Shown piece after piece: positions 1 to 11,698 of a DNA stretch of 64,000 nt. The stretch's first letter is position 1. Every line of letters starts with the position of its first letter. This DNA is from Bolinopsis microptera (taxonomy: Eukaryota > Ctenophora > Tentaculata > Lobata > Bolinopsidae): assembly GCF_026151205.1 (NCBI RefSeq), contig NC_087077.1, positions 11,382,983 to 11,446,982 on the forward strand, in the 5' to 3' direction. The notes beneath the pieces were generated by a model that did not search any database, was not told where the DNA came from, and saw only the letters and a program-made list of their open reading frames with translations. A program made the translations under genes and the position numbers.

Positions 1-27
1 AATCAATCAATCAATCAATCAATCAAT
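1..27. repeat. (AATC)n microsatellite at window edge
   Basis: About seven perfect AATC units run from the first base. The array may continue outside the window. Confidence 0.9.
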
Positions 28-2289
28 AACAGAAGGAAATCTAAGAGTCAATGTCGAAAATGGCAATGACACCCTACATCTCTATAGAAACATCAAGGAT
101 AAAATCATGTTGTAATAATACTATAAGTATAATATGAGACAAGAGAAACGCCATCTTAGGACGATCAATTCCTTATGTAACGTCCTCAACAAATGTAATA
201 ATATTATATTGTAGTGTTATAATTATATTAAAAATGAAAAATCACAGAAGGAAAATAAAATTGGGATTAAACCTATCGGAAATTTAACAGAGGTAGATAA
301 AAGGTTAATGAAGAGTCAGATTGACAGGTTTGTCAATTGTAAGATTGACAGTAAATAACACCTGGCCGAATGCTAATCGATAAATCAGGCATTGACCGTG
401 CCAAAACCTGGCAATTTCAGCTGTTCGTTATGTACCCTAGCAACCTTACATGAAACCGGAGGGTTGTATTAGATTTAAACTTTAGTAATGATTGTTTGAT
501 CATCAGTGGACCCATCGATCAAATTTTATCATCCAGATAATATTAATATTATATCGCTAGACAGGACCTTTGAATTTACGCAAATGTCCAGATTTTGGGG
601 GGGGGGGGGGGGGGCAACCATATTAATATACTTTAATATGGTTGCCTCCCCCCCCCCCCCCCCCCCCCCCCAGATTTTGTTGACCAGAGCGGAATATCGA
701 GACGAAAGCGATACTATTTATATATTTACCAAGACATCTGTTGCTTTGAGAGGCTCGGTAAATACAATCGGGGAGTTGCAACTGGTTACCCTAACTATAG
801 TAGTTACACTTAACAACGAGAATGTCAGATTTGGCACCAATGCCTGATCCAACCTGTCACAACCAACTGCTGCTTAGTTAAAAGTTGTGATTCGTGAATT
901 ATCGGGAATTTGATGTAAGGTCTCGACCAAATTTAAATAGTCCTTTAGAATTACTAATATATGATATTAATATTAATAAGTTAAAATAACGTAATAGACT
1001 GAACGCGTGCACCGCCCCTAGATTTAGAGGCAAATAATTCATATTAAATCAAACCACAGCTGTAAATTGTAAACCAGGAATGAGTCAAGGATTTAAATAT
1101 CATAGCTCATTAAGGTAAGATTGCTGTACGTTATTATGGAAGGGTGTTCAAACTAGACACGGAGCCAACAAAAGGAGGCCGCGACCACTCAACCATGATT
1201 AACTCTAAAATTATTGAATTCATGTGACGTACACACGTGTGATAATATTAAGGGAAGCAATCAGATGAATAATTATGGCGTCTTGGGAATGACGGCCTAA
1301 AACTTATCTCTATCAGACAGATTTGGTACTACCCAGGTACTGGTACCCAATGACATCAACTTCTATAAACTAGTGGCTTACTATATAAGTATAAGGCATG
1401 AGGTGATCAAAATCAGGTGCATGAAATTAGAAATTACGCCCATCTGTTCCACAACAAATCACATACAGATTGCAACTTGCAAGGCGCAAAACACGCACTG
1501 TGCAGTAGTCAATCCAAGCAAAGCAGCGGCAGTGGAAGTTCAACTTCCACTCTGTTTATCTTAATTCAGTCCTTATCGGAAACGGTAATGTTTATATACA
1601 TAAAACCTGATGGATTACACTGTCGGTGGCGAGAAATGAAATGAGGAGAGTGGTGTGAATGTAATGACATTATGCTTTCCGGAACTGGCACTGGCGTTCT
1701 CACGTGATAAGACAGTCTTCTTCCTAAATCCTAGCCAATAATGACATAATTTGTTTTTTTAATCTGACCTCCTTAAGATTTACTAAAATGTCGTGGGAGT
1801 TATAGACAGAAAATTGATATACTCAGAACTTTTTGATTTATTCATTTTTCTCATTCCTGGACCAAGTTATCTCATTTTGAAGAAAATGTTGATTTTTCAA
1901 GTCTCGATCAATTTTTTGCGCGCGTGCAAGTTTGGTAATATTCCGACCCATTAATTCATCTAGTTAAATGGTCAAAAGGCTGGATTTACTGGACTGAATG
2001 AAATCAAATAAATATAATCTACTGTATTTCATTTTGGAGACTTCATCATCGAGCCTCTCTAAACGTATCGTTAAGATTTTGGCCTCTTCAGAACGGCTCT
2101 AGAATTTCCAGCACCGAGAAATATGGTCTGATAAGTTTTTATTGTGGCTTTTGAGATGACGTGAACCACTCATAACCGTTTAAAACATCTAGAACATCTG
2201 GAACCTTTATTTTCGTGGGAAGGACAAGACAATGAGACAATCACCAGCACACAATATGAGTGATGACGTTTAACTGAAATCACTTTCAG
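28..2289. other. Noncoding upstream/intronic DNA of the MFSD1-like gene
   Basis: No exon was recognised here although the first visible MFSD1-like exon begins at 2290 in mid-protein. Short open frames at 506-847 and 1373-1644 show no family signature; the first simply reads through poly-G and poly-C. Earlier MFSD1 exons are probably to the left of the window, or sit here too diverged or too short to spot by eye. Confidence 0.5.
597..671. repeat. Poly-G / poly-C inverted repeat with short hairpin core
   Basis: An 18-base G run (597-614) is followed by CAACCATATTA, a short loop, TAATATGGTTG and a C run of about 24 bases (648-671). The arms are complementary, so the whole block can fold on itself. 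CAGATTTT lies directly before the G run and again directly after the C run, which looks like a short direct repeat around an insertion. Confidence 0.8.
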
Positions 2290-5200
2290 TACTGAGCGCT
2301 ATCCTGATAACGTCGGGAGCTCACGCGTTACTTGCTTTCACCTTTGTTCACCCCTACGTTGCTATGGTGATGATGGCTCTTGCTTACAGCATGTGTGCGA
2401 GTGCCCTGTGGCCCATGGTAAGCAAACTGCGCCAATAGTTCCCGTCTTAGTTTCTGTGTCAAGTGTTAAAATATAAATAGCCCCCCCCCCCCCCCCCACA
2501 ACAAAAAACTTGTGGTGTGTTAAAGTTGAAAAAAAGTGAAAGTGCACTTAAGTGCATTAAAGTAGAAAATATAAGTTTAGTAAACTATACTTGTGCAGGT
2601 GTCGCTGGTGGTGCCGGAATACCAGCTGGGTACCGCGTACGGCATGATGCAGAGTATACAGAACCTGGGACTGGCTCTCGTCTCCATCGCTTCTGGAACT
2701 ATCGTAGGAAAGGTAACTGCTACTATTTCTTTCAACATAACAATCCTGTATAGCTTGCAGGATATGTGATTAAACAAGAAATGAGGTCACAGTATACAAG
2801 TAGTCACAAGATTCATGGATTCAAAATTTAGTAAAATGGAACGTAAAATTGTGAAGTTTGCATAATATTATAATGCATATTTTTACGCTTATATGATTCC
2901 TTGATAAACATTGCAATTATAAATTCGTAGCAATTCAGGAATGTGCCTAACCCCTCCCCTCCACAGTATGGGTATTTCCTATTGTCACTGCAGTTCATGG
3001 CCTGGCTGGCCCTCTCCGCCGTGTGTATCCTAATGTTATGGGGATGGGATTCTGCTAACGGCGGTTATCTTAACGCGTCCCCTGCCAAACGAAAAGAAAT
3101 GAACGAGTGAGTGGATATGAGTTGTGTCTTTATAATTTTCGTTTGAATATGGATGCTATTTTGGCCGTTAAGGCCACAGGGGGGGGGGGGTCGAGGCTTC
3201 AAAAAATATTATGCTTTGAATCAATATATATTTTTGTGGTGGATACTTAGCCACCACTCATTTGTCTGTAGCTATTTTACTTTTTTTTTATAAATGAGGT
3301 TAACCAATTCTTCCTTAACCTCATTTTTTTGATAAATCGATAATGGAGGGCAGAAATATTGATGCCATTACAACTGAAAACTACGATAAGCTTTGTTTTT
3401 ATTGTTTTTGTGTTATTTCAGCAGTTAAACTTTGAAAAATATACAAATAAAGGCAAAATACTCAAAAATCACATAAAATAAAAAACAGTTTTTTCCTCTC
3501 CTGAAAACCTCGAATTTTTGACTTCAAAATCTATCTTCTCCTAGAGTTTTATCCATTTCACCTCAAATTTGGAACTTATGTTCCTGAAATAAATTTAAAA
3601 GTTTGTTATGTAACGATTGTTGTAATTTTTCTCCTAACTCTTTTTATGAGGTTAACCATTTTAAATTTTGTAACCGGCACTCATGGTTAACCTCATATCT
3701 CAGCTTTTGAGCAAGATATCATAAATCGTTACATAACAAAAACTCAAAATACCTTGAAGAACATTGTTGCCAAGTTACAAGGTTCTAAGTCATAAACTGA
3801 AAAAGAAGATAGATTTGGGGGGGGGGGGGCCAATGGCATAAATGGAGAAAATGGAGAATTACTCATGGGTTTTTCCATTTTCTCCATAGAAATAGTCTCC
3901 ATTTTATGCCATTTTATGCCATTTTATGCCATGGAAAACCTGAAAAATTTAGAATTTCGAGAAAAATTATTTTAAAAAAAGATATTTTCGGCCAATAATG
4001 AACAGAGTATCATGAAACATGGAGAAAAGTGGTTTTCAGAAAAACTTTGAAAAATGTTGACTTAGAAAATGTTCGGTCCGAGTCATTTTCGATACGTACC
4101 TCCCGTATCGAGAGCTCCCGATTCCGAGCTCGTGTTGCAAAGGGGAGGCCTGCCTTCCGAGATCACATTACTTCGAGTCCAAAATTGTGTATCGAGGGGA
4201 AGGTGTGGACTTCGAAAAACCGAAAAAATATTTTTGGCCAATAATGAACAGAGTATCATGAAACATGGAGAAAAGTGGTTTTCAGAAAAACTTTGAAAAA
4301 TGTTGACTTAGAAAATGTTCGGTCCGAGTCATTTTCGATACGTACCTCCCGTATCGAGAGCTCCCGATTCCGAGCTCGTGTTGCAAAGGGGAGGCCTGCC
4401 TTCCGAGATCACATTACTTCGAGTCCAAAATTGTGTATCGAGGGGAAGGTGTGGACTTCGAAAAACCGAAAAAATATTTTTGGCCAATAATGAACAGAGT
4501 ATCATGAAACATGGAGAAAAGTGGTTTTCAGAAAAACTTTGAAAAATGTTGACTTAGAAAATGTTCGGTCCGAGTCATTTTCGATACGTACCTCCCGTAT
4601 CGAGAGCTCCCGATTCCGAGCTCGTGTTGCAAAGGGGAGGCCTGCCTTCCGAGATCACATTACTTCGAGTCCAAAATTGTGTATCGAGGGGAAGGTGTGG
4701 ACTTCGAAAAACCGAAAAAATATTTTTGGCCAATAATGAACAGAGTATCATGAAACATGGAGAAAAGTGGTTTTCAGAAAAACTTTGAAAAATGTTGACT
4801 TAGAAAATGTTCGGTCCGAGTCATTTTCGATACGTACCTCCCGTATCGAGAGCTCCCGATTCCGAGCTCGTGTTGCAAAGGGGAGGCCTGCCTTCCGAGA
4901 TCACATTACTTCGAGTCCAAAATTGTGTATCGAGGGGAAGGTGTGGATTTCGAAAAACCGAAAAAATATTTTTGGCCAATAATGAACAGAGTATCATGAA
5001 ACATGGAGAAAAGTGGTTTTCAGAAAAACTTTGAAAAATGTTGACTTAGAAAATGTTCGGTCCGAGTCATTTTCGATACGTACCTCCCGTATCGAGAGCT
5101 CCCGATTCCGAGCTCGTGTTGCAAAGGGGAGGCCTGCCTTCCGAGATCACATTACTTCGAGTCCAAAATTGTGTATCGAGGGGAAGGTGTGGACTTCGAA

Positions 5201-8200
5201 AAACCGAAAAAATATTTTTGGCCAATAATGAACAGAGTATCATGAAACATGGAGAAAAGTGGTTTTCAGAAAAACTTTGAAAAATGTTGACTTAGAAAAT
5301 GTTCGGTCCGAGTCATTTTCGATACGTACCTCCCGTATCGAGAGCTCCCGATTCCGAGCTCGTGTTGCAAAGGGGAGGCCTGCCTTCCGAGATCACATTA
5401 CTTCGAGTCCAAAATTGTGTATCGAGGGGAAGGTGTGGACTTCGAAAAACCGAAAAAATATTTTTGGCCAATAATGAACAGAGTATCATGAAACATGGAG
5501 AAAAGTGGTTTTCAGAAAAACTTTGAAAAATGTTGACTTAGAAAATGTTCGGTCCGAGTCATTTTCGATACGTACCTCCCGTATCGAGAGCTCCCGATTC
5601 CGAGCTCGTGTTGCAAAGGGGAGGCCTGCCTTCCGAGATCACATTACTTCGAGTCCAAAATTGTGTATCGAGGGGAAGGTGTGGACTTCGAAAAACCGAA
5701 AAAATATTTTTGGCCAATAATGAACAGAGTATCATGAAACATGGAGAAAAGTGGTTTTCAGAAAAACTTTGAAAAATGTTGACTTAGAAAATGTTCGGTC
5801 CGAGTCATTTTCGATACGTACCTCCCGTATCGAGAGCTCCCGATTCCGAGCTCGTGTTGCAAAGGGGAGGCCTGCCTTCCGAGATCACATTACTTCGAGT
5901 CCAAAATTGTGTATCGAGGGGAAGGTGTGGACTTCGAAAAACCGAAAAAATATTTTTGGCCAATAATGAACAGAGTATCATGAAACATGGAGAAAAGTGG
6001 TTTTCAGAAAAACTTTGAAAAATGTTGACTTAGAAAATGTTCGGTCCGAGTCATTTTCGATACGTACCTCCCGTATCGAGAGCTCCCGATTCCGAGCTCG
6101 TGTTGCAAAGGGGAGGCCTGCCTTCCGAGATCACATTACTTCGAGTCCAAAATTGTGTATCGAGGGGAAGGTGTGGACTTCGAAAAACCGAAAAAATATT
6201 TTTGGCCAATAATGAACAGAGTATCATGAAACATGGAGAAAAGTGGTTTTCAGAAAAACTTTGAAAAATGTTGACTTAGAAAATGTTCGGTCCGAGTCAT
6301 TTTCGATACGTACCTCCCGTATCGAGAGCGCCCGATTCCGAGCTCGTGTTGCAAAGGGGAGGCCTGCCTTCCGAGATCGCATTACTTCGAGTCCAAAATT
6401 GTGTATCGAGGGGAAGGTTTGGACTTCGAAAAACCGAAAAAATATTTTCGGCAAATAATGAACAGAGTAGCATGAAACGTGGAGAAAAGCGGTTTTCAGA
6501 AAAAATTTGAAAAATTTTGACCGAAAAAATATTTTCGGCTTATAATGAACAAGGTAGCATGAAACGTGGAGAAAAGTGTTTTTCAGAAAAACTTTGAAAA
6601 ATTTTGACTTAGAAAATTACCCCTCGCTCGGTACACAATTTTGGACTCGAGGTTTCCCCCTGGTAATGCGATCTCGGAAGGCAGGCCTCCCCTTTGCAAC
6701 ACGAGCTCGGAATCGGGAGCTCTCGATACGAGAGGTACGTATCGAGAATGACTCGGGCCGAAAATTTTCTAAGTCAAAATTTTTCAAAGTTTTTCTAAAA
6801 ACCACTTTTCTCCACGTTTCATGCTACCCTCTTCATTATAAGCCGAAAATATTTTTTTGGTTTTTCGGTTTATCGAAGTCTGCACCTACCCCTCGATACA
6901 CAAATTTGGACTCGAGGCTTCCCCCTGGTAATGCGATCTCGGAAGGCAGGGCTCCCCTTTGCAGTGCGAGCTTGTTTCGACTGTCGAGGATGTAGGTCTC
7001 ACTTATTACTCTCCCCTATTACTCACTCCTGCTGTAGCCTGTAGAAATAACTTTACACTAGGCTTGAGTAATTATGAGTTTGCCTGAAGTGTGCCTCTAC
7101 TAACCTAGTATAAGCATCTAGTAGCCTACTATGAGCTTTCATAAGCTTGTTACGCCCCTAGTAAGCGTAAATAAACATGTAAGGATGTCCAATTTAGGTG
7201 TTAAATGGTGTTAAAGATGAAATTTCGAAGACAAAATTCATGGCATAAAATGGAGAAAATGGAGAATTACTCATGGGTTTTTCCATTTTCTCCATAGAAA
7301 AAGTCTCCATTTTATGCCATTTTATGCCATTTTATGCCATTGGCCCCCCCCCCCCCCCCATAGATTTTGAACACGATTTCATTTAAAGTTTTCATTTACA
7401 ATAGAATTACAGGTAAACCTCAAAATTCAACGCGCGACTATATCTTCAAATAGGAAACTTTGTTTTCGGTAAGGACAAAAGCATTTGAAAATTTAGATCG
7501 AGCTCTACAACATATCTCAAAATCTTAAAAAATCGACCTCGGAACCCCCCCCCCCCCCCCCCCTGTGGCCTTAACCTGCAGTTTTTATCATTGACTTTCC
7601 AATCGCGATTTAATTGAATCAAGTCTTAGAAAATGTTTGAAGTTTGATTGTTAAACTTATTTTATTGATTTACTGTAACAACAATATCATAATATTTAAT
7701 TTCAGAGCAGAGATCCGTTCTGTTCTGGAAGGAGAGGATTACAGAGAGCCCCTGATCTCTGATAATTCTGTGCTGGACGTCAGTCAAACCTTTAGATCCT
7801 CCACTGCCAGGGGGCTGAGGAGCAAGTACCTGACTAGGATTGAGGGGGGTAACCAAAATGACTTCACTAGATCCGTGAGTTTTAGAGGCACCAAATGGGT
7901 ACCTTAATTAGTGAATTATCTAATTAAATGGTTCAATCGTTTATTCTATCATTTCACTATAAATGTGTCATTTAATTTATTTCGTAATTCTCTTCTTTTT
8001 AACTATTTTTTGTTTGTATAATTATATCATTATCGTCCTGAGATGTTGGGATTTTTTGTTATGATAATTGATGACACCGTTTTTAAATGTTGCCGCATGA
8101 GCTTCCTTTACACTTCAGTTTTCAATGATAATTTTCTACATATATAATGCTCCTCGATTTGCTAGTGTGTAACAAGCGAATCAAGCTGTCGTACATTTTC

Positions 8201-8603
8201 GTCGTTAGAAGTCCTGCTTTTACACAATTGCATGACGTATTCTGTTTGATTTGATTAATACGATTAATGCGCTTTTTTCTATTGATTTGATTAATTAAAC
8301 GTACCAATTTAACATGAAACATTTGTATTAGCTTCCCCTACAATAAGGTGTGGCCATAATAAACCTACTATACTTTAGAAGAACAATTGCTGCCCCTTTT
8401 TCTTGCAGTTTTATTCTTAAATCGAGATAGTTAAGGTTTGTTCTGGTCATACTGTACCTTTGTTTGCTTCCCTGATTGCTTTCACCTTTAGTTTGACGGG
8501 TTTATTTTAGGCGGAATTCCATCGCAGCCTTGCGGACAGAAGCATAAATCTCGGTCAAAGTTACCAGTTTTCCTCCAACGCCAACAGAGGTCTGCTCAAG
8601 TGA
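2290..8603 (+). CDS. MFSD1: MFSD1-like lysosomal major facilitator transporter, C-terminal five exons
   Basis: Partial gene with coding exons 2290-2417, 2599-2712, 2967-3106, 7706-7867 and 8511-8603, each bounded by AG/GT sites; the reading frame is kept across all junctions and ends at TGA 8601-8603. The encoded segment contains YSMCASALWPM, VVPEYQLGTAYGMMQSIQN and YGYFLLSLQFMAWL followed by GGYLNASPAKRKEM. These match the last transmembrane helices of animal MFSD1, a lysosomal major facilitator protein. After the final helix there is a hydrophilic tail of about 85 residues with a dileucine-like REPLI, longer than the short tail of vertebrate MFSD1. The first 60% of the protein is not in view. 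The third intron (3107-7705) is swollen by a mobile element. Family assignment is by remembered similarity; the last exon is the least certain. Confidence 0.85.
2481..2497. repeat. Poly-C run in an MFSD1 intron
   Basis: An uninterrupted run of about 17 C lies in the intron 2418-2598, one of several long G/C homopolymers in this AT-rich window. Confidence 0.9.
3819..3945. repeat. Inner palindromic repeat with ATGGCATAAAATGG motifs (left)
   Basis: A G run followed by CCAATGGCAT, an ATGGAGAAAATGGAG stem, its complement CCATTTTCTCCAT, and three TTTTATGCCAT repeats. The right partner at 7239-7359 has the same core and ends ATGCCATTGG plus a C run. Together they look like the ends of an inner nested element. 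Confidence 0.7.
3981..6600 (+). repeat. 246-bp tandem satellite, about ten head-to-tail copies
   Basis: The same unit repeats every 246 bases, for example from 4029, 4275, 4521, 4767 and on to 6243. Most copies look identical; one T for C change is visible near 4947 and several changes occur in the last copy (6243 onward) and the degenerate unit after it. Each unit contains GATACGTACCTCCCGTATCG and GAGCTC palindromic blocks. Because 246 is divisible by 3, the same 71- and 75-codon frames recur in every unit, but they all stop within a unit length and show no coding signature, so they are treated as by-products. Confidence 0.93.
6617..6985 (-). repeat. Inverted satellite copies at the end of the 246-bp array
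   Basis: From about 6617 the satellite continues in reverse orientation, roughly one and a half diverged copies: the CTCGGAATCGGGAGCTC block is now on the + strand. The array therefore switches direction within the element. Confidence 0.85.
6986..7238. other. Unassigned sequence inside the TTAA element
   Basis: No open frame or repeat unit was recognised. It contains several TAGTAAG/CTAGTA-type short words only. Confidence 0.4.
7239..7359. repeat. Inner palindromic repeat with ATGGCATAAAATGG motifs (right)
   Basis: Partner of the repeat at 3819-3945: the same ATGGAGAAAATGGAG stem and TTTTATGCCAT triplication, ending in ATGCCATTGG and a C run. Confidence 0.7.
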
Positions 8604-8773
8604 AGACTGTTATCATCAAACTGAGCTGTTTTGTTGATCGCCCTGAAGAGTAGGGGCTGTTTTGTGATGTACTGCTCGACACAATCTGTGTATTGTGCAC
8701 TATACAATACACACTATGTACATTTTACCCTCAATATTGTATTAGCAATGGCATGAAATGGATACGATCGTCC
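8604..8773 (+). other. Putative 3' untranslated region of the MFSD1-like gene
   Basis: About 170 bases lie between the predicted stop codon and the 15-bp target duplication of the Penelope-like element. No AATAAA is evident here, so the mature transcript may end elsewhere, possibly inside the inserted element. Confidence 0.4.
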
Positions 8774-9207
8774 AACTAATACACGATTAATCTGGTGGAT
8801 TCGTGTAGTGTTTTTGAGTCTCATGATTTGATAGTTCTTTTATTCAAATTTCTGATTGTTTCTGAATAGACTCAGTGAAGACAGATTCTAATGGAAATAA
8901 ATAGCTGAATAACGTATCGACATTTCTACGTCATACTCATATTCTGAAATAGTATCAATTCAATTATAACGATCAATATTCACACTACAAATTTGACGAC
9001 GAAATTTATTTCAAACAAAATATATAACTGTAAAATAGTTATCAACCGTAAATAGTTTTTAACGAAATCGGAGCAAATATGAACATAAAACTGACAACAT
9101 TTATCAAATAGGGCTCATCTGAAAATTAACGAATAGCGTGACGTTATACAGGAGATAAAAGATTAAAAGAGATAAAAGAATTAAACGAGAATATTACTAT
9201 TTACACG

Positions 9208-11310
9208 TCACTCAACTAAAAACTGTGTTAGATTGTTCAACTCTGTTTTATCGTTGAGTGTTGGTTTATTTTCAACTAAAAATCGGGCTTCTTTAATCTT
9301 TCTGTTGATGAGTGATGTTCCTCTATCTACGATTTGAAGTTTAAGTTTTGGGGGGCCTTTGTGCTGAGGGTGACTTTCCCTGTAGTGCTTTGCTAGTGGC
9401 TTATCTTCGTAAGATTTTGCTGTTGGATTTGCCGCACTACGGTAATGCTCGTCGAACCTGCACTTGATCGGTCTGTATGTTTCCCCACCATAGTTCTCGG
9501 TACAATTGTCTACTTCGCAAGTGATGTGGTAGACGGTATTAGTTGTGGTGCATTCTCCATCGGTTAAAGCTGCGCATGTTCTGCAGTTTGATGTTGTACA
9601 GGATTTCTTGTCAAGGGGTCTGGAGTCTGTAAGGAGATCCTTCAGTTTCCGTCCAGGTTTCTCGACAATTTTGATGGGGAGTCCACTATGTCTGACAGCA
9701 TCTCTGTATTTGCGACTAGTAGCTTCGTTGACATAGGGTAGTTTGAGAATCGCTCCGTCTTGGTCTTTGTTCTGTACGTTCTGATTAATTCTCTTTCTAC
9801 GTTTTCTCTTGTTCTTTATGGTTTCTAAGACTCTATCAGTGTAGCCGTTGTTGATGAGAAGTTTATCTATCATCTTTTCTGAGTACTTCTCGTTTTCTCT
9901 GTTTTTAGAGACTGCCTTTGCGGTGTTGTACATACTCTCAACAGTAGCATTCTTTGTACGTGTTGTATGATGAGAGTTGTAGTGGAGGGTGAGTGGCTTT
10001 TTCTGTGGTTTTCTGTAGAGTCTAGAATGTACTATTCCATCTGAGTCGATCTTTATTTCCGTGTTGAGGAAGGGAACAAAGTCGTTCTGATTGTCAGGGT
10101 AGTCTACAGTTAGTTTGATAAGTTTGTCAGGATCTTGTTGTTCGATGAGGTTGCACAGTTGCTGAGCTTTTCGTCTGTTGGTGGTGGCTCCGTTTAGATC
10201 GTCGTAAAACCTGCTGTAGGTGGGCAGTGTTATCCTCAGGTCTACGTAGACTGAAAGTTTTTCCAGTTTCCACATTTTGACAGTAGCTAGTATAGGTGCA
10301 GGGTTGGTTCCCATGAACAATCCAAGAAGCTGTAGGTAGACTTGATTGTTGTAGACAAAATATGACTTTCCTAGGGTTGTCTCTAGTAGTTCTTGTAAAT
10401 CAGAGAGATGGAGACCGTATGTACTGATTGACTGTCTATTTTCTTTGGCAAATTCCATGACATCTTCTATTGCTGTTAGTACGTTGATATTGGTGTATAA
10501 AGCTTCGACGTCTGCTGTAAAGAAAGTAAGACTCTTCAGATCATTTGGTGTGATGTTTTTAATCCTTCAAAGAAAATCGTGAGTGTTTTTCAAATGAGAA
10601 GGTACTAGATTCATCAGAGGAGATAGAATGTGACAGACGAACCAAAGGATTTTGTGGAAAGGGGAGTTGCAGCCTGAAACAATAGGTCTAGTTTTCATTG
10701 TGTCAGGGTTAAGAGTCTTGATCTCATCACTTGTGTATTTGTGGGTTTTAAGCATCACTCTTGCAGTAGCGAGGGTGGTGTGATGGCTCATTAACAGGTT
10801 AGTAACATCTTGAGGGAGATTACGACTCTTGGCAATGTTCTTGAATGTTGAGTTAACATCGTCTTCTAGAGTTTTAGTTAACTTGTTTATGTACTTTTGT
10901 TTGCCCAGTTTATCCTGTGGTATGTCGATCTTCTTGTAGACGTTTCCATTGTTGAGGTGAGTTGTAGTTGTCCTGATGTGATCTTCTTTAGGCATTACTA
11001 CAAACTCTGCTGTTTTGTCAGCGACGGAAATTTGAAGGTCTTCATTGTTCTTCAGGTTTCTAAGGGCAGTTCGTTGTTTTGGAGTGAGATTGGGTGTGAC
11101 TTGAGCTGTCTTGGTGATGTTGATCAGATCTCGTCGAAGTGCACCCAATTTGTTCTCGACGGTAGTGTCTGCTAGAGGTGGAGCACGAGTGTAAGTTTGC
11201 TCGAATGGTGCAATGTTCTTCAAATGTTGTTTAAGCGTCTTAGTTGAGTAGGTGTTAGCGAATAACTCTTTCCAACGCACATTAATGGCCATTGCAGCAA
11301 TATTCTCCTG
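9208..11310 (-). pseudogene. Penelope-like reverse transcriptase / GIY-YIG endonuclease, broken by one in-frame TGA
   Basis: Two consecutive open stretches (11361-10567 and onward to 9208) are in the same frame and separated by a single TGA at 10567-10569. Visible motifs in order: an N-terminal domain with VADKTAEFVVMPKEDH, TRPIVSG, reverse transcriptase motif A FFTADVEALYTNI, GLFMGTNPAP, catalytic YSRFYDDLN, then a C-terminal GIY-YIG-type endonuclease with VYHITCEVDNCTENYGGET and RFDEHYRS. This order is diagnostic of Penelope-like elements, whose reverse transcriptase and endonuclease act in copying and insertion. The first codons of the longer open frame come from the inverted arm, so the true 5' end is missing. 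One stop apart, the frame is intact, so inactivation looks recent. Confidence 0.9.
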
Positions 11311-11698
11311 TACATCAAACTGCAGAACATGCGCAGCTTTAACCGATGGAGAATGCACCACAACTAATACCGTCTACCACATCACTTGCGAAGTAGACAA
11401 TTGTACCGAGAACTATGGTGGGGAAACATACAGACCGATCAAGTGCAGGTTCGACGAGCATTACCGTAGTGCGGCAAATCCAACAGCAAAATCTTACGAA
11501 GATAAGCCACTAGCAAAGCACTACAGGGAAAGTCACCCTCAGCACAAAGGCCCCCCAAAACTTAAACTTCAAATCGTAGATAGAGGAACATCACTCATCA
11601 ACAGAAAGATTAAAGAAGCCCGATTTTTAGTTGAAAATAAACCAACACTCAACGATAAAACAGAGTTGAACAATCTAACACAGTTTTTAGTTGAGTGA
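11310..11698 (+). pseudogene. Inverted extra copy of the Penelope GIY-YIG endonuclease end
   Basis: A 129-residue stretch reading CRTCAALTDGECTTTN to the C-terminus NNLTQFLVE is the same as the last part of the minus-strand frame at 9208-9600. It lacks any reverse transcriptase and is part of the right arm of the inverted repeat. Confidence 0.9.

Larger units (their letters stand above)
3172..7570. mobile_element. Non-autonomous TTAA-flanked DNA element inside the MFSD1 intron
   Basis: The left end is TTAA followed by GGCCACAGGGGG and a G run, then TCGAGG. The right end is the inverted form: CCGAGG-type sequence, a C run, CCCCCTGTGGCC, then TTAA. TTAA at 3168-3171 and 7571-7574 fits the target duplication of TTAA-specific superfamilies such as piggyBac, Kolobok or Sola3; which one is unknown. 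No transposase is visible. Inside lie hairpins built on ATGAGGTTAACCA (about 3293-3325 and 3645-3695), a second pair of inverted G/C-run ends (near 3819 and 7359) and a 246-bp satellite. The gene around it stays intact because the element is intronic. Confidence 0.7.

Noticed and set aside
506-847. 113-codon open frame
   Set aside because: It runs through poly-G and poly-C (translated as Gly and Pro runs) of the hairpin block and has no coding signature.
4029-6510. Repeated 71- and 75-codon frames as a gene family
   Set aside because: They are the same satellite unit read again; the units are homogenised at DNA level and a reverse frame is also open.
10897-11175. 92-codon plus-strand frame
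   Set aside because: It is antisense to the Penelope reverse transcriptase.
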